From Henningerozyma blattae CBS 6284 (lineage: Eukaryota > Ascomycota > Saccharomycetes > Saccharomycetales > Saccharomycetaceae): a stretch of DNA of 64,000 bases. The position numbers and the translations under genes are program-made. Position 1 is the stretch's first letter, and every line of letters begins with the position of its first letter. Positions 31,589-42,324 of the stretch are shown here, in pieces. Below the pieces are notes generated by a model. The model did no database searches. It was not told the DNA's origin and saw nothing but the letters and a program-made list of their open reading frames with translations. The DNA is taken from contig NC_020185.1 in NCBI RefSeq assembly GCF_000315915.1, positions 1,984,001-2,048,000 of the forward strand, given 5' to 3'.

Positions 31589-31864
31589 TGAATTTTCTTT
31601 CTAATACTAATCAAGTTCCATACCAAAAAATTATGTGTGTGATGTTACTGGGATTCAAGAGAGTTAGACACTGTTATACAGTGTTTAAGATGTAAAGACG
31701 ATTACTTTATTTAGACATATATAGTAAATAATATAATTAAAATGAATATATTTCTTAAATAGTGTTTTTTCGATATAAACAGAAAAACACATTTTAAATA
31801 ATAAGTCACGTGATAAAAAGTCTTTTACCACTTAATAGAAAATGATATAATCCATATTCCAGCA
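31589..31864 (-). repeat. Solo LTR-like sequence, copy 1, upstream of tRNA-Phe
   Basis: Read on the minus strand it begins TGCTGGAAT, and its relative at 39,298-39,568 begins TGTTGGAAT, like a Ty1-type delta LTR. The two copies are about 275 bp and highly similar. Position just upstream of a tRNA gene is typical for Ty1-class insertions. The distal end near 31,589 is approximate and no target-site duplication is clear. Confidence 0.65.
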
Positions 31865-32415
31865 AATATCGCGATGAGTATTGAAATGTTTATAGATTTT
31901 TAAGTTAAAACAAAGTCGAGTATTTGATAGCAATAAACATTTAAACGTTTGGATATCTTTACAGCAAAACCAAGTATTTGAACGAGCATAGCAATAAGCT
32001 TTTAATCGTTTAGATTTCGAAACTAGTTATCTAATTTGAGTACTTGAACTACTAAATCTATGAATATATATCCGTAAGATATTCAAAAGGGAATAAAACA
32101 AGCCAGCTGGGTTTTGGCGCTTATGGTACAGAGTTTTTATATTAACATCATTACAAAATTTTTACAGGCGGGTGGTTAAAAAAGCAAAATGATTTAGAAA
32201 CAACCGGCTTCAAGATCCCTAGGAATACAGGAGAAGTAGTAGTCTTAAATAGGAAGTTAAAGTTACCATACCAAAACTGTGATTAAAAATGGGAGTGACA
32301 GCATAAGATGAAAGAGATCATTATTCGAATATATATTTAAGCACCAATATATTACCATACTAACGCAAAATTGTCGACCAAATAATTAAACAAGCCAAAC
32401 ACGCTATACTTTACT
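31865..32415. other. Region between LTR copy 1 and the Gag-like remnant
   Basis: About 550 bp. It contains two diverged tandem copies of a segment starting (G/A)AGTATTTGA, at about 31,918 and 31,974. It may be a leader of the Gag-like sequence, but no LTR or primer-binding site could be assigned. Confidence 0.4.
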
Positions 32416-33946
32416 ATGAACTCCGTAGATAATATTACTACAAATAATATGCCAAATCAAGAAAATAATAATCTAAGTGATAGTCATTTGAATATACCTA
32501 CAGGAACTTCAACCAAAAGAAATCCAAGTGAACAGTCATTACCATCACTAACCCAAACTCAGACTATCTTAAGCCCAGCAATTGTACCGCAACCAATTCA
32601 AGAAACTAACAAAAGAACTGCCTCAGAAGCACTGCTGGACGATGACGACTATTTAGAGGCATGGCCCCATAAAAGTTCTACATATCTCAATGAGACTGTG
32701 GGAAACAGATATGAATTCATATTAAATGATAAAAATACAACGGGTATGAATATTGTAAAGCTGATGAAGGAAAAAGGGCGTTTCAAAATGGTCAATTCGT
32801 GGAGATATGGCACATGATTTTCACCTGAGTTATTTGGATATTTCACCATGAAACCTTTTGAACAATAGGAAGCTAAGAGGGGTCAAATCAGCGTCACTGC
32901 CGCTGTTTTGAAGAATCAAAAAAACATTTCATCTTGGTGAAGACCCAATCGAATTTGTGCAAAGTTTTCTACAAAAAATTGCTACAAGAGATGTAGGTTG
33001 GAGCAAATTAGAAATCGCAAATACCTTTATTAAATATATCAACCTTAATGTAAGGAGTTTACTAAACGTAGGAGGAAGATACAATGATCCTGATATCCTA
33101 ATACAACAATTTATCCACTGTCTAACAGGATGGGACCATTTGGTAAGAAACTTTAAATCAGTTCTGTTAAAGACAATGTTCATGAGCAAATTTGAAAATA
33201 CAACGGAATTTCTGAGAGCTGCATTAACAGTAGCTAAAACTAAAAGAGGTTTAGAATTAATGAAACTAGCCATGTTTTCGCCTGATATTCAAGAAGCTTT
33301 CGATGCAAGATATTCTGTTGAAAGATTTAACCCAGAATTTGACTTGTACCAACAAGTTAGCGATTTTGATTACTTAGAAGTAAAATTAAAACAAATTTGG
33401 AACCAGTGGACGCCAAATAACATATTAGAAATTGCCAATCTTTGCTGTCTACCACAAATCAAACAAAAAAAAATATTATTAAACGTTACAAATTTAAGAG
33501 ATGTCACTGAAAAGGATTTAGAAGACGCGTTAAACAAAATAAGAACAATTGATACCAAAGTAAATACAAGCAACGGAAAAGATCCAAAGAGAGTAGAGAC
33601 AACTAGCAAATACGAAAGAACCTTACCTTATGTTAATTTTAATCAAGTTACCACGGTTTCCCGAGAAAACTGGACCAACTTTACCCCAATCACAAAGAGA
33701 GCTAAACAAAGTTTCGGATGGCCACATCATACAAACCCTTACTTATACAAAGAAGACTATACTATAAGCGGTAGATTTTGGACGCCAGAAGCGTTCAAAT
33801 GGATCAAAGATGAAAGCAGATGTTATACATGTGGACAGTTGCACCATGTAAATAAAACCCCATGTCAATTTGACGGTCTAATGTTCAAATACTACAACAA
33901 AAGAATGTGGAACCAAATACAACTTCTCTTGATCATTCGCCGATAA
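32416..33946 (+). pseudogene. Gag-like retroelement remnant in two frames
   Basis: The first frame, 32416-32817, encodes 133 residues rich in Asn, Thr and Gln. The second, from about 32,930 to 33946, is in a different phase with an in-frame TGA just before it, and encodes about 335 residues. Its helical middle and an ending with a Cys/His knuckle (CYTCGQLHHVNKTPC, near residue 293 of the 33946-ending frame) resemble a retrotransposon Gag with a nucleocapsid finger. No protease, integrase or reverse transcriptase follows on this strand. It could be a decayed Ty1/copia-type or Ty3-type Gag; I cannot place the family. A host gene cannot be fully excluded. Confidence 0.5.
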
Positions 33947-34547
33947 AGAATCTTGAAGAGACTTTTTATTGGTATAGACATAAGGGATAGTCACTGTGTG
34001 ACAGGACAATATAACAATGCTATTCTCAATTTCATATCTTTTTTTCTTTTTTTTTTTTGGTTGCTAGTTTAACACCGAAATATTTATTAAAACTATACAA
34101 CTACATGCTTGAGTCTATGTTGTCGTAGATTTTACTACGGTCTATTCTAATTCTTGCTATATGAATATATATGTTACCTGATTTTTGAATTGAGCCAGGA
34201 ATTAATATAAAATTTGGTTGTTTCGTTAAACAGAATACTCATTTTGAATATTCATCTTCTCAGGACGTTCCTCTTGTATAAGACCTATGTCTCACCACAC
34301 ACAAGCTTCTCGCATAGTCTATGTCGATGATAGTGCCTAAACATTTACCTATCATCCCACGGTTTTAGGGGGGGGGGGGGGGGGGAGCGTTCTAAAGCCA
34401 CTCTGTCCTTTCCTAATCGTGAACCTACAGCCTCACTCTTTTAATTACCTTAGATCTCTTGTAATCTCCGACTTCTCAGATTCACATGGCCTGACCAACT
34501 GTCCGTCACATGCCTCGTCTGGATCTACCACAAGTTGCTATTGTCTA
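33947..34547. other. Region between Gag-like remnant and second tRNA block
   Basis: About 600 bp with a long T run near 34,040-34,060, a short palindrome CGTAG...CTACG near 34,126-34,141 and an 18-nt G run (listed separately). No gene is visible. Confidence 0.45.
34368..34385 (+). repeat. Homopolymer run of 18 G
   Basis: An uninterrupted run of 18 G lies in otherwise mixed sequence near retroelement DNA. It could form a G-quadruplex or could be an assembly or sequencing artefact. Confidence 0.9.
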
Positions 34548-34653
34548 TTCAATCTTAGTTTATTTTAATTTAATCTTTCTTGTTTTTTTTTCTGTCATTT
34601 ATTTAGTGACGCAGATCACGCGCCGAGTCAAAAAAAATCAACAAAAAAGAAAA

Positions 34654-34744
34654 TGCGAATTCTGTGGATCGAACACAGGACCTCCAGATATCTTTAACCA
34701 AAGTATTCTTCAGTCTGGCGCTCTCCCAACTGAGCTAAATCCGC
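34654..34744 (-). tRNA. tRNA-Phe (GAA), intron-containing, copy 2
   Basis: The sequence is identical across the 91-nt gene to copy 1, with anticodon GAA and the 18-nt intron at 34690-34707. The identity also extends about 110 bp downstream of the tRNA (positions 34,548-34,653). Its 5' flank is interrupted after 12 bp by the LTR of a Ty3-like element. Confidence 0.97.
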
Positions 34745-34756
34745 TTAATTTCCATC

Positions 34757-35171
34757 TGTTATAAGCCAACTTAGGAGTATGATACACTTAAATAGTAATT
34801 ACCAAAACTTAACTTAACAATCTTATTAACTTAACACCAGTTAATACTTCGAACTTACGAATATAATTGTTGTTCTTTTTAAACTAAATAACTATATAAA
34901 AGAACTATAAATTTATGTCTTAAGTCTGGAAAAGCTGGCCTTTAAATACTTTTCAAAGGTCAACGCCAGCTTTCCCATTTTACTTTAATTGGACTGTTTG
35001 TAAACTTACTTATAAGGGTAGGAGTGCACAGTTTGAGTAATGCTGGCTAACTAGTAGAGATTATGCATTGAACCGATATTCACAGGTATGCAACTAGCAG
35101 TTGCTCAGTGTTATGTATAATTTCTAGTTAGCAACTTGTAGATGAGTATAAAGTCAATCTCGTCTACAACA
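34757..35171 (-). repeat. 3' LTR of the Ty3-like element (415 bp)
   Basis: Reads TGTTGTAGACG... to ...CTTATAACA on the minus strand, with proper TG/CA ends. The purine-rich tract AAAGAGGGGAAGA at 35172-35184 immediately precedes it and is the plus-strand priming tract. It begins 12 bp upstream of the tRNA-Phe 5' end. Confidence 0.9.
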
Positions 35172-35182
35172 TCTTCCCCTCT

Positions 35183-38100
35183 TTAATTTGTATTCACAAG
35201 CGTATTGAAATTGTTTAACAACGAAGATTTCTTTGAGCTTGTTAACTTATTAAATTCTTCTAACGAGTATGTACAGGTTAGAGTGGGATCAACATCTTTC
35301 ATCTTGCAGTAGTATTCGTGGCTTTCCACATCGTACCCTATGACTGCAATTATTTCCTGAGCACGTTGTATTCGTTCAATCGAGGTTCTTGGTAGACTTT
35401 TTGGGTACCTATCTTTGTCTAATACAAACTTTTTTATCCATTTTATATTGATAACCCTATGTTTCTTAAAGGAGGATGGTAGATCAAGTTCAACGGTGTT
35501 TTTTCCTATTTTTACAATCTTAAATTGTCCTAAAAATATGGGTTGGATCTTTAAGTACTTTCCCCCAGTAAAATATGCATCACGGTGAAGTAACACATAT
35601 TCACTGAGTTTGTAATCATTGGCCGTTCGAGTTTCATTCGCATGTGATTCCATGTCCTCTTGTGATTGCTTGAGAAAATCTGTAGTTCTTAGAGAAATCG
35701 CCTTGATGGTTTTTGATAAGTCAACAGCGGATAGATTACGCGCCGACAGCTCATTACCAATGTCTAGTAATGGTTCGTTGGGTACATAACCTAAATCTAC
35801 TTCAAATGGTGAAGCTTGAATAGAACGTTGGAATGTGGAATTGTAAACGAATTCAACCTGAGGGAGAAGATGGTCCCAATTATCTTGATCTTGTGAACGG
35901 TAACTTCTTAGTAACCGACCTAAGGTTTTGTTAACGCTTTCCGTCTGACCATCTGTTTGTGGATGATTAGAGGAAGATAGTAATAATTTGATGCCTAGTC
36001 TTTCTGTCACTTCTTTGTAAAACGAGCTGGTGAATCTAATATCTCTATCTGAAACAATCGTTCTTGGAAAACCATGATAAGCAAAAATAAACCGATAAAA
36101 TAAGTCTAACGTACCGACCGATCCTAAGGATATTTGAGTGGCGATGAAATGGGCTCTTTTAGAAAACCTATCAACTACAACCATGATCATGTCGTTCTGA
36201 GATTGAGTAGTTGGAAGTCTGGTAACAAAATCAATTGACAATTCTAGCCAACGTCCTTGTGGAATATCTAATGGTTCCAGTTGTCCATCTTTCTTAGGTC
36301 TAAATTTTTTCATAATTTGGCATTGTAAACATCCTTTGATATAAGTACGAATATCTACCGTCATTGAAGGCCAATAGTAATTAGGGCATATTTTATTAAT
36401 CGTAGTAACTTCACCAAAATGACCACCATGTAATATGTTATCGTGATAAATGTTTAGTAGTTCGGTACGTCTGGAGCGGGGTATACAGACTCTATCATCA
36501 TAATATAATATTTGGTCATCAAACTTGTATCGAGCCATAGCTTTTTTGGACAGCTTGAGTTTCTTAATATACTTATCAAACAACGACTTATCAGTAGGAT
36601 TAATCTTGACATCTTGAATCAAACCTAAATGTACCAAAACTGCAACGGACCAGGGGTCTTGGATCCAATCTTCATACCAATCAACTGGGCTGATTCTCTC
36701 TATACTGTTTATTGGAAATACCAAAGTTGGATCTTCAATTTCTTCAATTATTGCAACTTTATTAACTTCGTTAGTGGTAATTTCATTTTTCGTAGCCGGT
36801 CTACTTAAGGTATCTGCGACATGATTAAGTGATCCTTTAATGTATTCTAAGGTGAAATCAAACTCAGCTAAGAAATCTAACCATCGTGAAATTCTTGCAG
36901 AGGGTTCTTTCTTATTTCTGTATGCCAATAAGGATATATGATCAGTTCTTAAGATGAAGTGGTGTCCATGTAGATAGTATTTGAAGTGTTGTAAGTTTTG
37001 AATGATATACAACAACTCTATTTCTCCAACCGGATAATGTGCTTGAGTAGTTTTTGAAAAATAATCAATTACACCAACAAGTTGTCCCAAACGTTCTAGT
37101 ACCACACCAAGAGCGATAGTGCTAGCATCTGTAGAAAGACGGTATTCGTCACCAGGAATAAATGGGACTAGTACGGGTGCTGAGCATAATTTTTGTTTTA
37201 GAGTAATAACCGCTTGATCTTGTTTCTTGGACCAATCACATTTTTTAGAAATAAATTCAATAATAGGTTTGGACAACAATGAGCACTGGGGAATAAATTT
37301 CCTATAATAGTTTACCATTCACAGAAAGGATTGAGCTGATTTAATTGTGTTTGGCGTGGGCATACTGCTCGAATTTTTTCTTGTTGTACCATAATACCGT
37401 TTTTACCCAATCTGAATCCTAGGAATTCTACAGACTCTTGTAAGAAATGACATTTCTTCTTTTTGCATACCAAATTTTCCTTCTTCAAGATTTGTAACAC
37501 TTTGCGGATATCTTGAAGATGTGATTCCTTATCTTTCGAGGAAATTAGGATATCATCTAAGTAAACAAAACAAAACATTAGGAATATTGCCTAATAACCG
37601 TTGCATGTATCTAGAAAAGGTAGCTGGGGCGTTACATAAGCCAAACGGCATTACTTTGTATTGATGGTGGCCAAAAGGGGTAGTAAAGCCGGTCATTTCT
37701 TCACTATCCAGATCTAGTGGAATCTGATGATAGCCCGAATGTAGATCCAGAGTGGTAAAAAGAGCACAATCGCCGAGTTTACTTAACAAATCGTCTATTC
37801 GAGGTAATGGAAAGGGATCCTTAACTGTAACTTTGTTTAACTCTCTGAAATCGACAACCATCCTAAAACTACCGTCTTTTTCTTAACTAATAGTACAGGT
37901 GATGAGTATGGAGATTTACTCTTACTGATAAACTGATTTTTTAACAAATCTTCAACAATTTGGCGGCATTCTTTCTCTAATTTCTGTGTTAAACAGTACG
38001 GAGCTAAACGAGGTGGTCGTCCTCCCTCCTTTAAGATAATCTCATGTGAGTATGACTTAGTACCAGCATTCGGAGGAAGAGTATCAGTTACAGTAGTAGC

Positions 38101-39059
38101 AAAATCTTGGCGGATATCAGCAGGTAACAGCGTAAAGGAATCAGAGGCGAGGGTAGAATCTAGGGTAAGTACAAATACTTCGGCAAGTTCTGAACCATAA
38201 TAATCAGGAATAGTGCCTTCGTGTAGACAGTCAACAGCTATGGATAAGGATTCAGAGGGACATACTAAATCTAAGAGGTCTTTCATAATAGGCTAACCGA
38301 TCATGACACGTTCGGGTGCCACATACGCAGCAACCTTGAGTAACTGATCTTGGACTTGGATACGGCATGTAGTAGCCAGGGTTGATTGAGCAGATCCTGG
38401 AAGAGCACCTTTCCACTTAAATGGGGTTACCGAATAGGTGGGCCAGTGGTGTTTAGCAACTAGGGAAGCACTTACAAATGAGCTACGAGGATGATAAGAT
38501 GTGGTGTTGTATCTGGAACGAGACGAAACACGGCGAGGTGTAGAGGAAATAGCCATAATGACATCACCATCGACATCGACCGTAGGGATGGAATTATCAT
38601 CTAATAATGGAGAGATACCAGGGGAGTAACAGCAGTGTTCTGCACGAATAGCCAACTGGGTTGCTTCGTAGAACGAGGATAACGGTTCTTAAACGTAAGT
38701 CTTTGCGAGTTTTAACCCTTTAATGAAAAAGATTGATTAAAACATCATCACTCAAGGAACGTGGTGGTAGGAGTTTGCGGTAACGGTCAAAGGTTGAAAC
38801 GTAGGCTTCGATCTTGTCTTTTTGCGTTAACGAGGACACATCGTGATTGCCAGAGAAGGTCATGAACCAGTCTAAGGCCGGACCATATAAATTAGCAGCC
38901 AAATGACAGATACGTTCATACTCGTTCGTAACACGTTTTACGACAAACTGCACTTCGAGGGATTGCAAAAAAATTAAAGTTCCTCATATCTTTACGCTCA
39001 CCAGTAAAGACATGAGGAACTTTAATTTCAACTGGCATGACAGCAACAGGAGAAGACAT
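35183..39059 (-). pseudogene. Ty3-like gag-pol, broken by frameshifts
   Basis: Gag starts near 39059 and continues after a frame change in an A/T run near 38,970 (piece 38968-38720, with YGPALDW). Further pieces are 38655-38293 and 38286-37837, then reverse transcriptase in two pieces, 37861-37553 and 37578-37312, the latter with the YLDD catalytic motif. The largest piece, 37318-35183 (711 residues), carries RNase H (STDAS), an integrase HHCC finger, and catalytic Asp, Asp and Glu in SIDF, VSDRD and GQTESVNK contexts. Its end resembles the Ty3 chromodomain-like tail. No clear protease DSG/DTG was seen. At least five phase breaks are present; the gag/pol boundary may include one natural frameshift, but the breaks inside RT are lesions. 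Confidence 0.9.
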
Positions 39060-39116
39060 AGTGACAAAATAACCGAAACAGTGGGATAAAAACAATAATA
39101 AAAATACGCTACCAGG

Positions 39117-39287
39117 TGTTGTAAACCAACTTAGGAGTACGATACACTTAAGTAATGCTGGCTAACTATTAGAGATTATGCATCGAACCGATATTCACAG
39201 GTATGCAACTAGCAGTTGCTCAGTGTTATGTATAATTTCTAGTTAGCAAACTTGTAGATGAGTATAAAGTCAATCTCGTCTACAACA
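39117..39287 (-). repeat. 5' LTR of the Ty3-like element, internally deleted (171 bp)
   Basis: It matches both ends of the 415-bp 3' LTR but lacks about 244 bp between ACACTTAA and GTAATGCTGG as read on the plus strand. Ends TG/CA are intact. Confidence 0.88.
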
Positions 39288-39297
39288 ATCTTTCGAA

Positions 39298-39568
39298 TGT
39301 TCTTTCTAATACAAATTAAGTTCCATACCAAAAATATTATGTGTTGGATGTTATTGGGATTCAAGAGAGTTAGACATTGTTATACAGTGTTTAAGATGTA
39401 AAGACGATTACTTTATTTAGACATATATAGTAAATAATATAATTAAAATGAATATATTTCTTAAATAGTGTTTTTCGATATAAACAGAAAAACACATTTT
39501 AAACAATAAGTTACATGATAAAAAGTATTTTACCACTTAATTGAAAATGATATAATCATATTCCAACA
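39298..39568 (-). repeat. Solo LTR-like sequence, copy 2
   Basis: It is about 90% or more similar to 31589-31864 in the same orientation and begins TGTTGGAAT on the minus strand. In the pre-insertion arrangement it directly followed the 5' flank of tRNA-Phe copy 2, so tRNA plus LTR is a duplicated module. The distal end is approximate. Confidence 0.65.
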
Positions 39569-39859
39569 TAATCCTTCTTACTCTCAATATTAACTGCTGG
39601 AATTCTGTAGCGTTATACATTATTAAATAACAATATTTTTGATGTAAATTTCGGTTTACTTCTTTTGCATACTTTATAAACACCTATATTGATTTACAAA
39701 ATATATTTTTAGGTGTTTACTTAAACCAAAGAATTACTTCTTGGATCCAATGTTATTAACCAGAATCCAAAATACAATCACATATACCTATTAATTGAAC
39801 CTTATCAATATCCGATATTGCTAAATAAACTATAAACAATACTAACACTACGAAATATG

Positions 39860-39879
39860 NNNNNNNNNNNNNNNNNNNN
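39860..39879. other. Assembly gap (20 N)
   Basis: Exactly 20 N directly before a GA dinucleotide run. The repeat probably broke the assembly. Confidence 0.98.

Positions 39880-39912
<33 letters not shown>
39880..39912. repeat. GA dinucleotide microsatellite
   Basis: At least 16 GA copies adjoin the gap, so true length is unknown. Confidence 0.95.
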
Positions 39913-39915
<3 letters not shown>

Positions 39916-39936
39916 AGAAAAGGTAAACACGCAAAG

Positions 39937-40635
39937 ATGTTTGAAGAAATCGCCAAAGAATGTTTAAAACAAATTGAATTTTATTTCAGTGAGTTTAATT
40001 ATCCATTTGACAAGTTTTTACGTGGTGTTGCTGAGAAGGATGAAGGATGGGTGCCATTGAGAGTGATTAGTAAGTTTAGTCGTATGAGCAAGTACGATGG
40101 TGAAGCGAATGAAGCCAAGATTATTGCGTTGATCAAGAATGAGTCGCAGATCCTGGAAGTGTCTGACGATGGGTTGAAGATCCGCAGAATCCAGCCATTG
40201 AATATTGATAATTTGAAAGAAGAGAAGTTGAAACAAAACAAGAGAAGTTTGGTTGTTTCTGGGTTTAAACATGAAGATGTTACTAAGGAGAACTTCAACG
40301 AGACTTTCGACAAGATCAGCGGGTTTTTGCAAGGGTTGAAAGATGTGGAGATCAACCAGTTGAGATTGCAGAAGGGGAAGCACCAACAACGGTTCAATGG
40401 TGTTGTTTTTGTGGAGTTTCCAAGTGAGGAAGATAGTAAGAAGTTCTTGGAGGATTATGGTGGCGAAGAGCCTAGAGAGGAGAAGTTGGCGTTTGAAGGG
40501 GTTCCGTTGGAGATTGTTAGCAAGAAGGAGTATTATGCCAAGCATGGCGGGAAGCGTAACGCCAAATCCAAGCCGCGTGTGGAAAAAGCGAATGAGGGCG
40601 AGGGAAAAGACGGTAAGCAAGAGGAGTCTAAATAA
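39937..40635 (+). CDS. LHP1: La-motif RNA chaperone (La homologue)
   Basis: The 232-residue protein has a La motif at about residues 5-90 (QIEFYFSEFNYPFDKFL, GWVPLRVISKFSRM) and an RRM-like domain at about 100-185 (SLVVSGF..., FNGVVFVEFPSEEDSKKFL). It ends with a basic Lys/Glu-rich tail. Lhp1 binds the 3' oligo-U of nascent Pol III transcripts and helps pre-tRNA and snRNA maturation. It is shorter than S. cerevisiae Lhp1 (275). It matches YDL051W. GC content is visibly higher than in most of the window. Downstream of the stop lies a degenerate GAGC/GTGC repeat. Confidence 0.93.
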   Translation: MFEEIAKECLKQIEFYFSEFNYPFDKFLRGVAEKDEGWVPLRVISKFSRMSKYDGEANEAKIIALIKNESQILEVSDDGLKIRRIQPLNIDNLKEEKLKQNKRSLVVSGFKHEDVTKENFNETFDKISGFLQGLKDVEINQLRLQKGKHQQRFNGVVFVEFPSEEDSKKFLEDYGGEEPREEKLAFEGVPLEIVSKKEYYAKHGGKRNAKSKPRVEKANEGEGKDGKQEESK

Positions 40636-40644
40636 TATGTATAG

Positions 40645-40722
40645 TAGTGCGAGCGAGTGTGCGAGCGAGTGTGCTAGCAATAATGCGAGCGAGTGTGCAA
40701 GCAAGCGTGCAAGCAATAGTAA
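40645..40722. repeat. Degenerate GAGCGAGT/GCAAGC repeat downstream of LHP1
   Basis: Short units such as GCGAGCGAGTGT recur several times with substitutions in the 3' region of LHP1. Probably an eroded microsatellite. Confidence 0.6.
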
Positions 40723-40808
40723 GTCTGTAATCATTAATCTATAGAAATTATGCAAAGTCATGAAATAATGCAAATATATAAGGTGGGACGGAAGAAGTGC
40801 AACTGTGT

Positions 40809-41861
40809 TCAATGGTATGTATGCCCACACTCCTTCCCCACATGAGTCTTTAACCAAACATCCACATTTTTGAATTTCAACCCACAGTGTTTGCATCTGC
40901 CCGAAACAAGCAACCGGTCTTTCTTCTTGGTTCCTGGTGGGTATTCGAAATGTAAAGCTTTTAGATGGTTTTTGAATGTATCACAACGAGAAAAGACACC
41001 CGTCTGATGACAATTGGAGGTTTCGAAGTTCAACTTGAGATGGTTGATCTTGTGGGGGTAGATTTCCATATCCAATTGAATTAGCGACGAATTGTAAGGA
41101 CACTTGTAGGCTCCTTGCAAGTTGTGTAGCGTACGTAACGAGATGGAACTGGTGTTTGTGCCACTGCCACTGCCACTGCCACTGCTGGCACTCGGATTCG
41201 TATCTTCATTTTCCGGATCTTCGTTTTTCACAGCGGGGAACCTCGGCGTGCCGAAAAAGGAAACGGCGACCGGGGAAGTCGAGCTGGAATTGTCTAGCGC
41301 AACTGCAGAATCGGCAGTGTCGAGATTGTCCTTCCAGTGTCTTTTCTTGTGTCTTATCAGATCGTTATTTCTTGCGAATCCTCGATGGCAAATCTCACAC
41401 TTGTGTGGTCTATTTTCCGGTGTGATGTGCGTGGACTTGTGCGTGGACAGGTTGGCGTAGAATTTCTTGCAGATGTGGCATTGCTTCTTCTTTCTGAGCT
41501 TCTTCGAGCTGGGAGCCACTGCCAGGTTCGAGCTGCGAGTGAGCTGGTTTTGTAGCTGGTTTTGTAGCTGAGGTGTGTTTGCCGTGTGGTATGGGCTGTA
41601 GACGTGGTCTTCTGTGTCGCTGGTGTTGGCGCTGGTGTTGGCACTGGTCATGGCGCTGGCCGAGACAGAGCTCAACGACGAGATGCTGGCACACGAGGCC
41701 AAGCCGGTGGTTCTTGTGGACGAGAACTCGGCGGCTTTGACGAGGTTGTCGAACGACGAGATGGGGGGCAGCTGGATGGTGGGCGGGACCACGGTGGCTG
41801 CAGCCTCGCTGGGTGTGTCGTTGAGCAAAGCGCGCAAGCTGTGAGAATGGGATATCGACAT
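40809..41861 (-). CDS. C2H2 zinc-finger transcription factor, STP3/STP4-like
   Basis: The 350-residue protein has two C2H2 fingers close together (CHICKKFYANLSTH and CEICHRGFARNNDLIRHKKRH, about residues 131-180). A third, more divergent unit lies at the C-terminus (CKHCGLKFKNVDVWLKTH, about residues 323-340). This layout is that of the Stp family. The N-terminus is Ser/Thr-rich, with SANTSANTSDT repeats and a (Ser-Gly)n run encoded by repeated CCACTG. I see no Ssy5-type N-terminal processing region, which favours Stp3/Stp4 over Stp1/Stp2. STP3 (YLR375W) and STP4 (YDL048C) are duplication partners, and both synteny tracks predict the locus, so the orthologue cannot be chosen. The function of Stp3/4 is poorly known. 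Confidence 0.88.
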   Translation of the reverse strand: MSISHSHSLRALLNDTPSEAAATVVPPTIQLPPISSFDNLVKAAEFSSTRTTGLASCASISSLSSVSASAMTSANTSANTSDTEDHVYSPYHTANTPQLQNQLQNQLTRSSNLAVAPSSKKLRKKKQCHICKKFYANLSTHKSTHITPENRPHKCEICHRGFARNNDLIRHKKRHWKDNLDTADSAVALDNSSSTSPVAVSFFGTPRFPAVKNEDPENEDTNPSASSGSGSGSGTNTSSISLRTLHNLQGAYKCPYNSSLIQLDMEIYPHKINHLKLNFETSNCHQTGVFSRCDTFKNHLKALHFEYPPGTKKKDRLLVSGRCKHCGLKFKNVDVWLKTHVGKECGHTYH

Positions 41862-42324
41862 GCTTGTGAGTGGAGGTCTTGTCTTGGGGTGGTGGTCTTG
41901 TCTTGTGTTGTCTTGGGGTGGTGGTGGGACTGTCGAGCAAACGTGTGTATTCTATACCTTCCCTTGCTTTATTTCCCTTGCTATGTATGCTCCTCTCTAC
42001 ACTGTAGAAAAGAACACTCTGTAAGACAGCCGCTCTCGCGCAGGCTGCAGTGGGCACGTATATATACGGCTCTACAACATAGCCAATGCCATACAATCGA
42101 TGCTCTGCCAATTGCAGTATCATTAGACAATTGCGATGGCCGCTGAGTAATGCCGGATCTCTACGCGTGCAGTCTGCCGCCGGGAATGTGCGGCTTCCGC
42201 GGAGCGGACGGGACGGAAGGGCGGGACGGAAGGGCGGTGCGCGAGTTGTGTGGCCAGGGCCAGGGCGCAGCCACGGAACCCGCGGAACAAGGACCGAGGG
42301 CAGCAAAAAGAAACGGCACGCAGC

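Larger units (their letters stand above)
34757..39287 (-). mobile_element. Ty3/gypsy-type LTR retrotransposon, full structure but inactivated
   Basis: The 4.5-kb unit has LTRs at 34757-35171 and 39117-39287. Its primer-binding site, TGGTAGCG on the minus strand at 39107-39114, is complementary to the 3' end of initiator tRNA-Met, as in Ty3. It also has a polypurine tract and a gag-pol region in the Ty3 order RT, RNase H, integrase. Insertion is 12 bp upstream of the mature tRNA-Phe, matching the known targeting of Ty3 to Pol III start sites. The flanks share only ATC as a possible target duplication (CCATC before, ATCTT after). Several frameshifts and a large deletion in the 5' LTR make it non-autonomous. 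Confidence 0.93.
39569..39936. other. LHP1 upstream region with gap and GA microsatellite
   Basis: About 370 bp. A 20-N gap is followed by (GA)n from 39880 to about 39912 and then the LHP1 leader. An imperfect repeat of TAGGTGTTTA-like sequence lies near 39,680-39,720. Confidence 0.6.

Noticed and set aside
31408..31695. Frames across the two tRNA-Phe blocks (also 34510-34764)
   Set aside because: They read through the tRNA genes on the opposite strand and are identical because of the duplication.
35183..39059. Interpreting the Ty3-like phase changes as programmed frameshifts
   Set aside because: Ty3 uses one frameshift between gag and pol. Here several breaks lie within reverse transcriptase, so most are lesions.
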